Positions 55,301 to 64,000 of a DNA stretch of 64,000 bases are shown in pieces (within the stretch, counting starts at the first letter, position 1; every line of letters begins with the position of its first letter). The notes under the pieces are model-generated. The model made no database searches and was not told the DNA's origin. It saw only the letters and a program-made list of their open reading frames with translations. Source of the stretch: Adiantum capillus-veneris. Lineage: Eukaryota > Streptophyta > Polypodiopsida > Polypodiales > Pteridaceae. The DNA is taken from the NCBI GenBank assembly GCA_014529385.2, contig CM043968.1, positions 7,980,648-8,044,647 of the forward strand. Reading direction: 5' to 3'. A program made the position numbers and the translations under genes.

Positions 55301-57423
55301 TCTCAAAGGATGGTGTCAGAATGGATCCTGCAAAAGTTGAAGCGATCAAGTCATGGCCAAATTTGAAGACGGTGCATGATGTCCGAAGCTTTTTGGGACT
55401 ATGCTCCTATTACAGAAGGTTTATCCGAAATTTCGCTGAGATTGCTTCACCTTTACATGCTCTTCAAAAGAAGGCAGTCACCTTTAGATGGACACAAAAA
55501 GAGATTTCAGCTTTTAATCTCTTAAAGGAAAAGATGACTTCAGATCCAGTCATTGTGTTGCCAGATCTTAGGAAGTCATTTGTGGTCCAGTGTGATGCCT
55601 GCGGTAGTAGCATTGGTGCTGTGCTAATGCAAGATGGCAGGGTAGTAGCCTATGAGAGTAGAATTTTGCAAGGGCCAGAGATGACCATGCAGGTCTATGA
55701 GAAAGAGTTACTGGCTGTGATTCATGCGCTCTTAAGTTGGAAACACTACCTGCTAGGTGCAGATTTCGTTGTCCAAACGGACCATCAGACCTTGCGATAC
55801 TTCTTGACACAGACAAAGTTATCTGAAAAGCATATGCGATGGGCAAATATCTTGTCCATGTTCCATTTTCAGATTGTGCATGTGGAAGGCAAGAAGAACG
55901 TTGTGGCTGATGCCTTGTCAAGAAAGCCACAAATTTCAGCTGTGTCGATTCCTTATCATCATGAACTTGATGATATGAGAGAACAGTATGCAAATGATGA
56001 AGATTTTGCAAGGGTCTTCGAGCAACTAATGGATGGACAACGTCATGAACACTATCTTCTTAAAGACGGGTTCATGATGATGCATGGCAGATTGTGTGTC
56101 ACAAAGCCATTGCGACGCAAAGTTATGGAAGAGAGTCATGTCCCACCGTATGCAGGGCATCGTGGTATCGATGCTACAGTTAAAGCGGTAGAGACATTCT
56201 TCTATTGGCCTACATTGAGAAGGGATGTGGATGCCTTTGTGCGAGAATGCCTAATATGCCAAAAGGTCAAGTTTGACAGGCAAAAGGCACCAGGGTTATT
56301 GCAACCCCTACCTATTCCAGATAAACCATGGGAAAGTATTGCTATGGATTTTATCTTTGATCTTCCGAGAACGCAGACAGGAAACGATGGTATTTGGACC
56401 ATTATTTGCAGATTCAGCAAACAGGCTCATTTTATTCCTGTCAGGAAGAAGATAAAGCCAGATCAGATGGCACGCTTGTTTATGAGCAATATTTTCAAGT
56501 ATCATGGCATGCCACAGTCGATTGTCAGCGACCGTGATCCACGCATGACAAGTTTGTTCTGGAGAGGCTTGTTTGAGAATATGGGCACCACGCTCAAATT
56601 CTCTTCGTCATTTCATCCTCAAACAGATGGGCAGTCAGAAGAGGCAAATTCTACTGTCCTAGATCTGCTGAAGTGCTATGTGTCAGAGCATAAAGGAAAG
56701 TGGGAGCAGTATTTGCCATTGGTGGAGTATGCATACAATAATACAGTGCATTCATCAACTGGCAAGGCACCTTTTGAAATAGTTGAAGGTGGCAAGAAAG
56801 TTCCTCCCATACTGCATACAAAGGACAAGATATTTGAAGCAGATAAGTATGTTCAAGACATGGATGAAATGTACAAGAAGGTCAAAGTGGCCTTAGAAAG
56901 GACTCAGGCAAAGCAAAAGAAAGCAGCTGATCGTCACCGTCGTGAAGTGGTATATTCACTTGGTGATTGGGTGCTTTTACGCTTTGAAAAGGCAAGGTTA
57001 AAGAAGATGAAGGGCAAGGAAAGAGTGTTTCCAAAGCTCAGCATGCGTTACTATGGGCCTTTTCAAGTGTGCGACATAATCAGTGATGTTGCATATAGGC
57101 TGAAATTGCCTGACAGTTGGAAGATTCACAATGCGTTTCATGTGAGTCTTCTCAGACCCTATGTGGGTGATGTGCCAGAAGCTATTCCAGCTGAAGATCA
57201 GCCGGAAGTCGAGGAACTTGACGAGATCTTGGTCCCTGAACAGATTTTGGCACACAAAGAAAGGAAAGTGAAAGGCAAGGTTACTAGGCGTTACTTGGTA
57301 AAGTTCAGAAACTATCCACCAATGGATGCTAAGTGGATGGAAGAAGGTGAACTTGCAGAGTCACCAACTGTGTTATCACTTTACCTGGAAGCCTTCCATT
57401 TGCAACCTACCTTGACCCCTTGA
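52309..57423 (+). CDS. Ty3/gypsy Gag-Pol polyprotein, element B
   Basis: 1704 residues, same domain order and residue numbering as element A (CCHC 537-550, Asp607-Pro-Gly, FFDD 947-950, RNase H Asp1096/Glu1133/Asp1158, integrase Asp1347/Asp1408/Glu1444, GPF 1583, chromodomain about 1638-1695). About 15 substitutions separate it from A; unlike A it keeps Phe at the first position of the FFDD box. The likely start is Met at 52360 (MADRPDD). All catalytic positions other than the D-P-G oddity look intact, so B is the better candidate for an active Pol source. Confidence 0.96.
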   Translation: MGLKTQGIIDETQGIVIMADRPDDVTEEVSSSQGQQTHEVGESSRPPQTDDDIFRTQLATAVAMFTQVMQNPRFLAFLQPPVPSQQVGSLDHIQKPVKARAQVIHTAQSMETPVHLMENMQSPQRMPKVQEQVAQMPVFQAVPIQPATFQQPIAGSNGQGSNLQAMQQVFPPPSVHPGYFGGGSVFQSMAGHAPGNQFYTPGTVFAGAQTMMPNPMYSVMGMQPGFQSTQGQFGMPQANFGMAGITNQQPNMAFPGQVNSGQGTQMNLNSVPMFQSLPYDNLTPLERPTPYKEGGKGVTFTTFTGFDDRKKALSFLQQFDKAYAGGNFTEASKVRKAATFLTGNAGQWWTTLLLQGQAPSTWIYFKQIFAAAWLSDDFEADVMTEWHQLNAATCRNLDDYNRKFWKALLPVTSYRFVPLTEQIEKYCCGLPKGLRKYCTKTKVTTLTQLIEVANTGNGLLKGEDCEFNTGVKAGSGKKNSAKKHVPNEAPKGTQESANAGKDKATAESEKGPAKKWKRRFPRKSEEQKKVLRTENKCFICEQPGHIAYNCPTKKRPADSEDKEDKKGKKPMAGLVPDMVGDKPNSDASELCRAWGKVRDQTVLIFFDPGAKANFISPELASKLGIRPEEMGYTAEAGLACPGHTEAVTPIIGKLRLHIQSYVDAEEFYIMPLDGCDVLLGIPWLFRVQGIMDAYNKKITVQSRGKTHILDVKLKGESIPTVSASAITSVMKKHLSAYLVFAREVSDCDESNLSVLDKERSMFLQQYSDCFSDSLPSQLPPERPEDHAIDLVPGSSPPNKPPYRVSAAQQKEIMGQVQELLEKGLIQPSSSPFCSPVLLVQKKDGSWRMCIDYRALNKNTIKNRFPIPRIDDIMDKLEGAAMFSRIDLKSGYHQIRIRSEDVHKTAFRTTFGLYEFLVMPFGLTNAPATFNRMMDRIFRPHQQFVGTFFDDMIVYSKNEEEHRHHLAIVFKELRSHRLLINAKKSEFFLEEIHFLGHIVSKDGVRMDPAKVEAIKSWPNLKTVHDVRSFLGLCSYYRRFIRNFAEIASPLHALQKKAVTFRWTQKEISAFNLLKEKMTSDPVIVLPDLRKSFVVQCDACGSSIGAVLMQDGRVVAYESRILQGPEMTMQVYEKELLAVIHALLSWKHYLLGADFVVQTDHQTLRYFLTQTKLSEKHMRWANILSMFHFQIVHVEGKKNVVADALSRKPQISAVSIPYHHELDDMREQYANDEDFARVFEQLMDGQRHEHYLLKDGFMMMHGRLCVTKPLRRKVMEESHVPPYAGHRGIDATVKAVETFFYWPTLRRDVDAFVRECLICQKVKFDRQKAPGLLQPLPIPDKPWESIAMDFIFDLPRTQTGNDGIWTIICRFSKQAHFIPVRKKIKPDQMARLFMSNIFKYHGMPQSIVSDRDPRMTSLFWRGLFENMGTTLKFSSSFHPQTDGQSEEANSTVLDLLKCYVSEHKGKWEQYLPLVEYAYNNTVHSSTGKAPFEIVEGGKKVPPILHTKDKIFEADKYVQDMDEMYKKVKVALERTQAKQKKAADRHRREVVYSLGDWVLLRFEKARLKKMKGKERVFPKLSMRYYGPFQVCDIISDVAYRLKLPDSWKIHNAFHVSLLRPYVGDVPEAIPAEDQPEVEELDEILVPEQILAHKERKVKGKVTRRYLVKFRNYPPMDAKWMEEGELAESPTVLSLYLEAFHLQPTLTP

Positions 57424-57984
57424 GTTTCAAAGCTAAATGGATTGTCAGTGTGACAATGGCTTCTGAAACAAATGATGTACATGGTATTTAAAGTGAGCTC
57501 AAATGAAATACCTGTTACATGAATGTTAGAGCTGTACAGATTGTCAGTTTGGCAATTGCTCTTATGGAATGTCCAAAAGTTTGGTTAGTGCTATAGAAGT
57601 GAGTATTTCTTGTCAGTTTGTCAAGGATACAATGGTTGCTTCTATTCAGGAGTACATGTGTAACTGCATTCTTAAACTGTCGGTTTGGGTATGCTCGAAA
57701 GTGTTACGGGATCCAACGTGTACTATAAGACAGTGGCAAAATGTGCAGCTACCATTTTGTCATTGGAAAGTTAGTGACTCAAAGCAATGGCAGAGTGCGA
57801 AGCTACCACTATGTCATTGGGACAGGGTTCACACGCAGGCAATACATGAGTCGACGAGGTGTTGAATACACCAGGGTTGACAATGAGCATGTATGTGTCG
57901 TATATGTGTCGACAGGTGTTGAATACATCAGTGTTGACAGTAAGCATGTACGACATAGATGCAAACGAGGACGTTTGAGATTTC
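57424..57984 (+). repeat. Repeat-rich 3' noncoding tail of element B
   Basis: Same three sets of repeats as in A at offset 13830. One hairpin arm is changed here (TTGTCAGTTTGGCAAT at 57541), so the pairing is weakened. Confidence 0.75.
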
Positions 57985-57996
57985 AAGAGGGGGGTA
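57985..57996 (+). other. Element B polypurine tract
   Basis: AAGAGGGGGGTA directly before the 3' LTR. Confidence 0.92.
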
Positions 57997-58776
57997 TGTC
58001 ACCAGCGTGTGACTACTATCTATCCTTTTTGTTGATTTCTTTCTTATTATCTATTTACTTTCACTTTTTGGAAACACCCCTCGGGAAATCTAACTGCCCT
58101 GCATTGCATAGCTAGTGTGGAACTGTCCAGAGGGAGTCCAGGCCTGAGGGCAAGAGAGCACTAAGGTTGGACAAGGACTATGGTTAGCCAAGTGGGGTCA
58201 TTGACTAGCCAAAGTGGAATCCTTTGCTACAGAGGCTACATTTCAGTTCTGGATGTGGCCGCAGTGTACAAAGAGGGTCGGATGACCTAGAAAGATACAA
58301 TGGCAACATCTCCTAAAATTTAGGGAACTGCTATTTTGGGACCTGAAAATGTCTTCGCGTCATTACGTGCAGTTTGACATGGGGATCATTTTGTTACTCT
58401 GTGGCCAAGTCAACAGAGGCTGCAGGTGAGATATTTTTAGACCTGAGGGTCTAAAGCGGGAAAATGCACAAATGAGTGACACTTGGCACTCTGAGGCCAG
58501 TTTACTACTTATAGAGAAGGCAAAAACGTGATTTATAGCTGGGAGGCTCATTTTGCAAGTCTCTGTCACAGGTTAAGAGCTATGGAGTGCTTGCTTTCCC
58601 TCTTATGCACAGTGCGGTGCCAGGAGTGATGCCCTGCACGCTACGCACTGCCCTCCCTCTCCCCTTTGTTGTGTCTTGATAATACAGGTAAAATAGACGA
58701 CTAATAATGGGTGAAAGCTAAATCAAGGTTTAAAGTAAAGTCTACCGCCCTTTTTGGATTGAACAGGCCGGTTTCA
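57997..58776 (+). repeat. Element B 3' LTR (short form)
   Basis: 780 bp with the same 698-bp deletion as the 5' LTR; ends GCCGGTTTCA followed by AGGAC. Confidence 0.93.
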
Positions 58777-60430
58777 AGGACCTTCTTTTCCTCGAGTGAC
58801 TTGCGCACAAAAGGCTTCCTTTTCTGTTTCTTTGCCTGTGCTCCAGAAGTCCCAACTGAATCCTTGTCTTTGGTGGCCTTTTCTGACCCCTGTGACACAT
58901 CAGGAGCCATTTTCACAAAGGCTTCTTCACTGAATTTTTCTTTTGCTGCCCTCCTTTGTCGTTGCTCGGAAACCCACTCTCCTCTCCTTTCAACAAGGCA
59001 AGACCAGTGTTCGCAACTTCCATAAGCTGAGTGAGGGTAGCCACTCTGTTCTTTGTACAGTAATCGCGAAGCCCTTTAGGCAGCCCACAACAGTACTTCT
59101 CTATCTACTCTATCAATGGCACAAATTTGGAGGAGGTCACTGAGAGTAACGCTTTACAAAACCTCTTATTGTACTCCAGCAAGCTCTTGCACGAAGCTGA
59201 AGTAAGCAGGTGCCAATCTGTCATGACGTCGGCTTCAAATTCATTTGATAGCCAAGCAGATGCAAACATTTTCTTGAAGTAAACCCAAGTGGCGGGTGTC
59301 TGTCCTTGCATTAACAATGTCGTCCACCATGTAAGCGCATTGTCCTTTAAGAAAGTGGCAGCTTACCCGACCTTCGAGGCCTCTGTAAAATTCCATCCCG
59401 CATAAGCTGTATCAAACTGCTGGAGGAAGGTAAGAGCCTTCGTCTTATCCTCAAAACCACTGAAGGTACTGAACTTTACAGCTGCACCACCTTCTTTGTA
59501 AGCCTTCAGCTTCTCTAGTGCCCCCAAGTTGTCATAAGGATGGTCTGCAACATGGGCATTGTAGTAGGCATGATCGGCACATCTTGGCCATTCACATTTT
59601 GCGTCAAAGGTGCGATATCTGGCTGCTGTCCAGAAAAACCAGCCATGCCAAAATGACCCTGTGGCACCCCTGGCCCTAGTTGCAGTGAAAACCTTGCTGA
59701 ATGCCGATACTACCATACATAGGGTTTGGCATGATGCCTTGCATACCCTCGAACACTGTTACTGGCATATACGGCTGACTTCCAGGCGCATAACCAGCCA
59801 TACTTTGGAACACTGATCCACCCCCGAAATATCCACGATGTACCGTGGGTGGTGGAAAAACTGAGTGTATAGCCTAGTATCCAGTTCCCTGTCCATTCAA
59901 GACAGCATGTTGGCTCTGAAAGCTGGCGGGCTGAACTGGCATTACCTGTGGAAAGGCGATCTAGCCACCTGTTCAAGCACAGGAGGAACCTGTTTTGGAG
60001 CCCCTGACTCTGCAACATGCGAGTGTTCCCTTTCCTCCTAAGCCGCATGAAGTACCTGGGCTTGAGCATCAACAAGCTCCGTACACGACGTAGGTTGCCT
60101 ATTTTGCTGTTGCACTGGTGGCGCTTGCAAGAACTCCATAAACCTTGGATTTTGCACCAGCTGCGAAAAGACATTCACCGCGGCAACTAACTGAGTCCTG
60201 AACGCATCATCCTCACGTTGCCCAATCATAAAGCCCTGTACTACTGGAGGGACATTCACATTGACAGGAGGTACACACTGACGTGGCCGTGAGCTCTCGC
60301 CAATCTCGAAAACCATAGGAATCTCCTGCCTGTCCTTTGAAGAGGAACCCTCTTCCATAATGCCTTTCCCCTTGTCGGCCATAGTGTAATCCCGCGTTCC
60401 TGCACTCTGTGTCTTTACCCAAAACAATCC
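58777..60430 (-). pseudogene. Element C gag remnant
   Basis: Minus-strand frames show MADKGKGIMEEGSSSKDRQ (start near 60382), FRTQLVAAVNVFSQLVQNPR, then FSTFSGFEDKTKALTFLQQF (about 59450), TPATWVYFKKMFASAWL (about 59280) and KPFVRKSLEEKKVL (about 58790), all matching Gag of A and B in order. At least four frameshifts break it and element B interrupts it before the CCHC knuckle. The N-terminus supports the MAD start chosen for A and B. Confidence 0.88.
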
Positions 60431-60461
60431 AAGCTCACTCTTTAAGAAAAAAGGGATTGAT

Positions 60462-60479
60462 GTCCCGGCAATGGAACCA
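60462..60479 (-). other. Element C primer binding site (tRNA-Glu)
   Basis: Minus strand TGGTTCCATTGCCGGGAC abuts the LTR end. Against the complement of a plant tRNA-Glu 3' end as I recall it, 17 of 18 bases match. It is clearly not the tRNA-iMet type. Confidence 0.72.
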
Positions 60480-62042
60480 TGTAACCGGCCCGTAGGGCGG
60501 TAGGCGTTGGCTTTCACCCGAAATTCTTTACGTTAGACACACAGAGTACTTTGCAAAGGTAACCTGTACCGGAGATTAACACCTAAGTACACACACGACT
60601 CGGAAGCTAGAATGCTCCGAGCAGACGCCGACAACCTGTAGGCCCCAAAATTGGCGCCCCTTTCGGTATTTCTTTATTCCTTAACAGAGGGAACCTGTGA
60701 TCTCCTACAAGCTGCCCCTCACAATCTAGGCTAAGAAACACCTGTTCTGGGCCGATTTCGGCAACATAACTGTACTAGGACGCTTCACAGTCAATATCCC
60801 CACTCAATAGGTGACTTTCCCGACGCATACGAACACTTTGCAAAACCTGGCGAGAATCTGCAGCACGCTGAATTCTCTGTTTTCTGCCCCGAAAATGCGC
60901 CAGTTCACCTGTACAGCGGTCCCCTCGCGTCCCCGAACCTCTTGGGGGTATTAGGGTCCGTTTAGGGCCGAAACCCTAAACCTGCAAAAATACACAGCAG
61001 GCTGTAATTCCCTGTTTTGGGCTCCGTTTCGCGTGCCGGTCGCATCTGTAGCAAGACCTCGAGCTCCCGCACCTGTAGGGCTACTTGCCCTTTGAATCCG
61101 ACGAGATTTTTGACGTGAAACCTCTCCGAATTCACCTGTACCTGCGGGGGATTAGCCGCTAGCTAATCCAGTACCTATGCAAGAGGCTCTTGCCTCGGCA
61201 ATCGCGCATGAACCCACATAACTGTACATTGGTCAAATGAAAATCCCACTAGTGGGGCATAACATACTGCTCGTAGGGGAGAGAGAGAGCAGTGCGTAGC
61301 GTGCAGGGCATCACTCTTGGCACCGTACTGTACATAAGGGGGAAAGGAAGCACTCCATAGCTCTTAACCTGTGACAAAATGCAAAAGGAGGCTCTTCCCA
61401 GCTTAAAAATTCAGCGCCCATTTTTCTGGAAGAGGCAAGTTCATGAAATTTTGCCACTTGGCGCATTTACAAGCATTTTTCCGTTTCGGGTTCGCCACTT
61501 ACAAATATCCCGATTGGTCGCCCAGTTGACTTCGCGACAGAGTTGTAAAGTGGTCCCCTAGTCATACCGGAGGTAATGACGCGAACACATTTCGTGGCCC
61601 AAAATAGCAGTTCCCTAAATTTTAGGAAATGATTTCGTTGGGCTCCCTGTGGTCATCTGACCATCTATCCTCATTGGGACCACATCCAAAAGTGCAATGT
61701 GGCCCAACTGTCGGATACTTTTTGTTGGTAGTCACACCTTGACTTTAGGCCTTTATCGAGTTCACTTCCTAGTATCCACCAACTTGCTAAGTGCGACGGG
61801 GGGACCTATATGATCTTGCTCTGAGCCTAGACATCCTCTTACCATACGAATTCCAGTGCCGACCACTACCCATCTACGGGTGAAACTACCGTTCACATTG
61901 GCCATACAATGTCCGACCGTTTGCTACTTCGAGAAGAGAGTCTCAAAAATAAAACAAAACCCCTTGAAAAGAAACCAACAACTAAAGTTAGCAGATGCCA
62001 CGTCCTCGTGACATAGTTAACAGTTGCCATGTCCCTGTGACA
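60480..62042 (-). repeat. Element C 5' LTR
   Basis: 1563 bp, TGTCACAGGGACATGG to GGCCGGTTACA on the minus strand. A 29-bp tandem duplication sits at its start (TGTCAC at 62042 and again at 62013). The 5' ~450 bp differ from A and B, whereas the rest aligns with them. Compared with the C 3' LTR it has extra segments, including one near 61560-61625, so the two LTRs have diverged well beyond those of A or B. Confidence 0.88.
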
Positions 62043-62406
62043 GCGCGTATCCCCTCCCTCTCTGCCCATCTACTCAGTTGCTGCTCAAGAATAGATGTGT
62101 ACAACCATGCTAATGTGTGTCCAATCATGGTAGTGCGATAATTCCCAAGCTCCATAGACTTGAAGATAGGTACAATAGTAGATAGGCTCCAAGTATCATG
62201 CAAGCCCTCGCACATGGCACAGTTAAACATAACTGCTAGAAGCTCTGCTAGTAGATCTCTGGCATGCGTGAAATGCTCAGCCACTAAGCCATTATGATCA
62301 TATGCTCTCCTAGTTCTCATCCTATCAATGGCCTTCCTCACCATCTCAGCGGTGAAAAAAGCACATGTGTGTGGGCATGGATCGGGGGGGTCGGGAAAGG
62401 GGGTCT
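62043..62406 (-). mobile_element. LINE, 5' segment of the same ORF2
   Basis: The minus frame encodes early RT motifs: AEMVRKAIDRMRTRRAYDHNG, TWSLSTIVPIFKSMELGNYR and TMIGHTLAWLYTSILEQQLS. Removing element C with one copy of its 5-bp duplication rejoins this to 36091 in the same frame. The upstream side is cut at 62406 by another LTR element. Confidence 0.82.
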
Positions 62407-63822
62407 TGAAACCGGCCCGTGGGGTGGTAGGCATTGGCTTTCACCCGAAATTCTTTACTTTAGACACACACAGAGAGAACGTGCAAAGGAAACCTACAAT
62501 CGGAATTAACACTTAAGTACACACACAGCTCGGAAGCTAGAATGCCCCGAGCAAACGCCGACAACCTGTAGGCTCCAAAATTGGCGCCCCTACTGGTATT
62601 TCTTTATACTTTGAATTACAAAGTAGAGTCCTGGGAATCCTTTACATACATCCAGCTAGATACGACCTGTTTGGCCAAATTTTGGTAGCATAACAGCCCC
62701 AAAACTTGCACGAAACCAATTCCCCTACTGGAACTCACTTCCACTGGCATAGTAAATTCAGCACGCTGTATTTACTGGTTTTTGCCCTGTTTTCAGCCCC
62801 AAAGAGTCCCCTAACTGTCCTTCGCCAGTGGGGCACATTCTGGCATCCGTATGGCTGAAAAACAGTCAATTTACAGCACACACACAGCGCTGAAAACGCA
62901 CTTGTATGGTGAGGTTATGACCCTCACAGGTGCTCGCTTTGGAGTAGCAGTTAGCTACCCCTGTTCCTGCTCAAGGAGACTCTTGCCTCAGCACAAAAGC
63001 ATGAAAACCACACAGCTGTACATCAGCCAGATGAAGAGCCCTCTTGTGGGGCATCACATAATTGCACGTAGGGAGAGAGAGAGCAGTGTGTAGTGTGCAC
63101 GACATCACTCAAAGCACCACATTGTACATTGAGTGGAAAGAAAGCACTCCATAACTCTTAACCTGTGATAGTTTCTCAATGAAGCATCCCCCCAGCATAA
63201 ATCGAGCGCCCCCTCTTCTGCGCTTGACCTGTAATGCATCTGTGAACATAGAGATGCAAAAGGGGAAGATTTCCATGGCTGCCAAAACCTGCGTATCGCT
63301 GAAAACGCAACAAAACAACCCTGTAAACACGCATCTGATGGCTTCCAATACTGAAAATGAGCTCCTTGGACCTAAGTAAAGTCATGGGAAGATAAAAAAT
63401 AAAGGGAAATGGCTGAAAATCAGAGTTATCAGCCTCCAAAACTGCTCCAAAAAGTTAGTTACGAGTTCTATTCTCCCACGCTTGGTAAATTGGCCAAAAA
63501 GTGCCACTTGGCACTCATACATGCAGTTTCCCCGCATTGGGCTTCTGTGGGGGAGCACGAGAGAGAGCCCACTTGATGTCCTATGCAATGAGAGTGAAGG
63601 AGAAGGGGAGATTGGCGCAGAAAGAGCACACACAGAGAAAACGTGAGAGAGAGAGAGCTCGTTGGATTTTTGGGAAAAGCCACGCTATGTTTTATTTGGG
63701 CTTCACCTTTGAGTATATGAGTAAGTGACTAGGGGGCCATTCACACTTGGGCCCCCTCACTTATAAGTCTTTTAACTTATAAGTTAGTAAGTACAAGGCA
63801 CTTAGGCCTTTATTCCCTAACA
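62407..63822 (-). repeat. 3' LTR of a Ty1/copia element with Ty3-family-like body
   Basis: On the minus strand it starts TGTTAGGGAATAAAGG after a polypurine tract and ends GGGCCGGTTTCA against the LINE. The last ~190 bp, from GGGGCGCCAATTTTGG to the end, match the element C LTR at roughly nine bases in ten, and weaker collinear similarity continues to about 63540. The first ~280 bp are unrelated to the other LTRs here. Either one chimeric LTR or two LTRs joined; the clean edges favour one. Confidence 0.7.
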
Positions 63823-63835
63823 ACCTCCCACCTAA
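63823..63835 (-). other. Copia polypurine tract
   Basis: Minus strand TTAGGTGGGAGGT directly before the LTR start TGTTAGGG. Confidence 0.8.
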
Positions 63836-63849
63836 AGGCAATGTACCTT

Positions 63850-64000
63850 GGGAGATCAAAGAATCAGCTAACTATGATACAACAGCTGATCATGCACTTA
63901 CTTATCCAACACCCATCATGTGATGGCAATATGCAAACCGCTCTGCTGGAAGACTCTTGGTCAAAAGATCTGCAGGATTGTCATCTGTGTGCACCTTGAC
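63850..64000 (-). CDS. Ty1/copia Pol C-terminus (RNase H end), partial
   Basis: The minus frame entering from the right edge reads VKVHTDDNPADLLTKSLPAE and then FAYCHHMMGVG, stop. The TxDNPADxLTKxLP stretch is the hallmark of the end of copia Pol, after RNase H. It ends a few dozen bases before the polypurine tract, as normal. The rest of the element lies outside the window, so integrity is unknown. Confidence 0.85.

Larger units (their letters stand above)
51472..58776 (+). mobile_element. Element B: Ty3/gypsy chromovirus with shortened LTRs
   Basis: 7305 bp flanked by AGGAC at 51467-51471 and 58777-58781, inserted in the gag region of element C. Both LTRs are 780 bp and lack the same 698-bp stretch relative to A. 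The Gag-Pol frame is complete. The two LTRs differ at two or more places (for example near 51797/58304 and 51917/58444), so it is slightly older than A. Confidence 0.95.
36092..62042 (-). mobile_element. Element C: old Ty3/gypsy chromovirus, host of nested insertions
   Basis: Minus-strand element flanked by GCGCG at 36087-36091 and 62043-62047. Its 5' LTR is 60480-62042, primer site 60462-60479, gag pieces 58777-60430 and 51333-51471, protease to chromodomain 46430-49863, polypurine tract 46264-46275, and 3' LTR 45650-46263 plus 36092-36943. It is split by A (in the 3' LTR), by D and by B. Its own sequence is about 10 kb. Many stops and frameshifts show it is much older than A and B although clearly of the same family. 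Confidence 0.9.

Overview
This window is nuclear DNA of a land plant, and almost all of it is transposable elements. Plant signs are tRNA-iMet primer sites next to Ty1/copia LTRs, chromodomain Ty3/gypsy (chromovirus) polyproteins, a CASP-like membrane protein gene with a 70-bp GT-AG intron, and a decayed pentatricopeptide-repeat (PPR) locus. The PPR wording and the long TG/AG microsatellites make a fern or other seed-free plant plausible, but that is inference. I saw no rRNA, tRNA or CRISPR locus.

Left part, 1-10.3 kb: a decayed minus-strand LTR element split by a 1.5-kb solo LTR (1223-2769); a Mutator-type MITE with a perfect 9-bp target duplication (4402-4901); a PIF/Harbinger-like MITE (4968-5228); a ~0.6-kb imperfect direct repeat; and a gag-only Ty1/copia derivative (7155-10307).

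Middle part, 10.3-24 kb: a tandem/segmental duplication array. Three units carry the same minus-strand LINE fragment with the same target duplication, so the LINE landed before the array expanded. (TG)n(AG)n microsatellites sit at equivalent positions, and a 2.4-kb block (15711-18240) recurs at about 21607-23966. A 5'-truncated Ty1/copia element with a 3' LTR follows (23967-25914). Then come a gene-poor stretch, PPR debris (27.5-28.9 kb) and a 5'-truncated LINE with poly(A) and target duplication (30613-31850).

Right part, 32.7-64 kb: the only host-gene candidate is the last two coding exons of a CASPL5-like gene on the minus strand (32736-33133). Upstream of it lies a minus-strand LINE (about 33951-36091 continuing at 62043-62406). 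That LINE is split by Ty3/gypsy element C (36092-62042, minus, target duplication GCGCG). C itself holds intact element A (36944-45644, plus, GTGTG) in its 3' LTR, solo LTR D (about 49864-51332) between gag and protease, and near-intact element B (51472-58776, plus, AGGAC) in gag. A and B each encode an uninterrupted 1704-residue Gag-Pol with a C-terminal chromodomain; the two proteins differ at about 15 residues. C is an old, frameshifted relative.

At the right edge a Ty1/copia pol C-terminus and polypurine tract run into an LTR (62407-63822) whose distal ~1.1 kb is clearly homologous to the Ty3/gypsy LTR family of A-E. This looks like one LTR module shared by two retrotransposon superfamilies and is the most unusual signal here. 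Others are a D-P-G protease motif in all three Ty3 copies, a primer site pointing to tRNA-Glu, an LTR variant of B that lost 698 bp yet is present at both ends, and a leucine at the aromatic position of the RT YxDD box in A.
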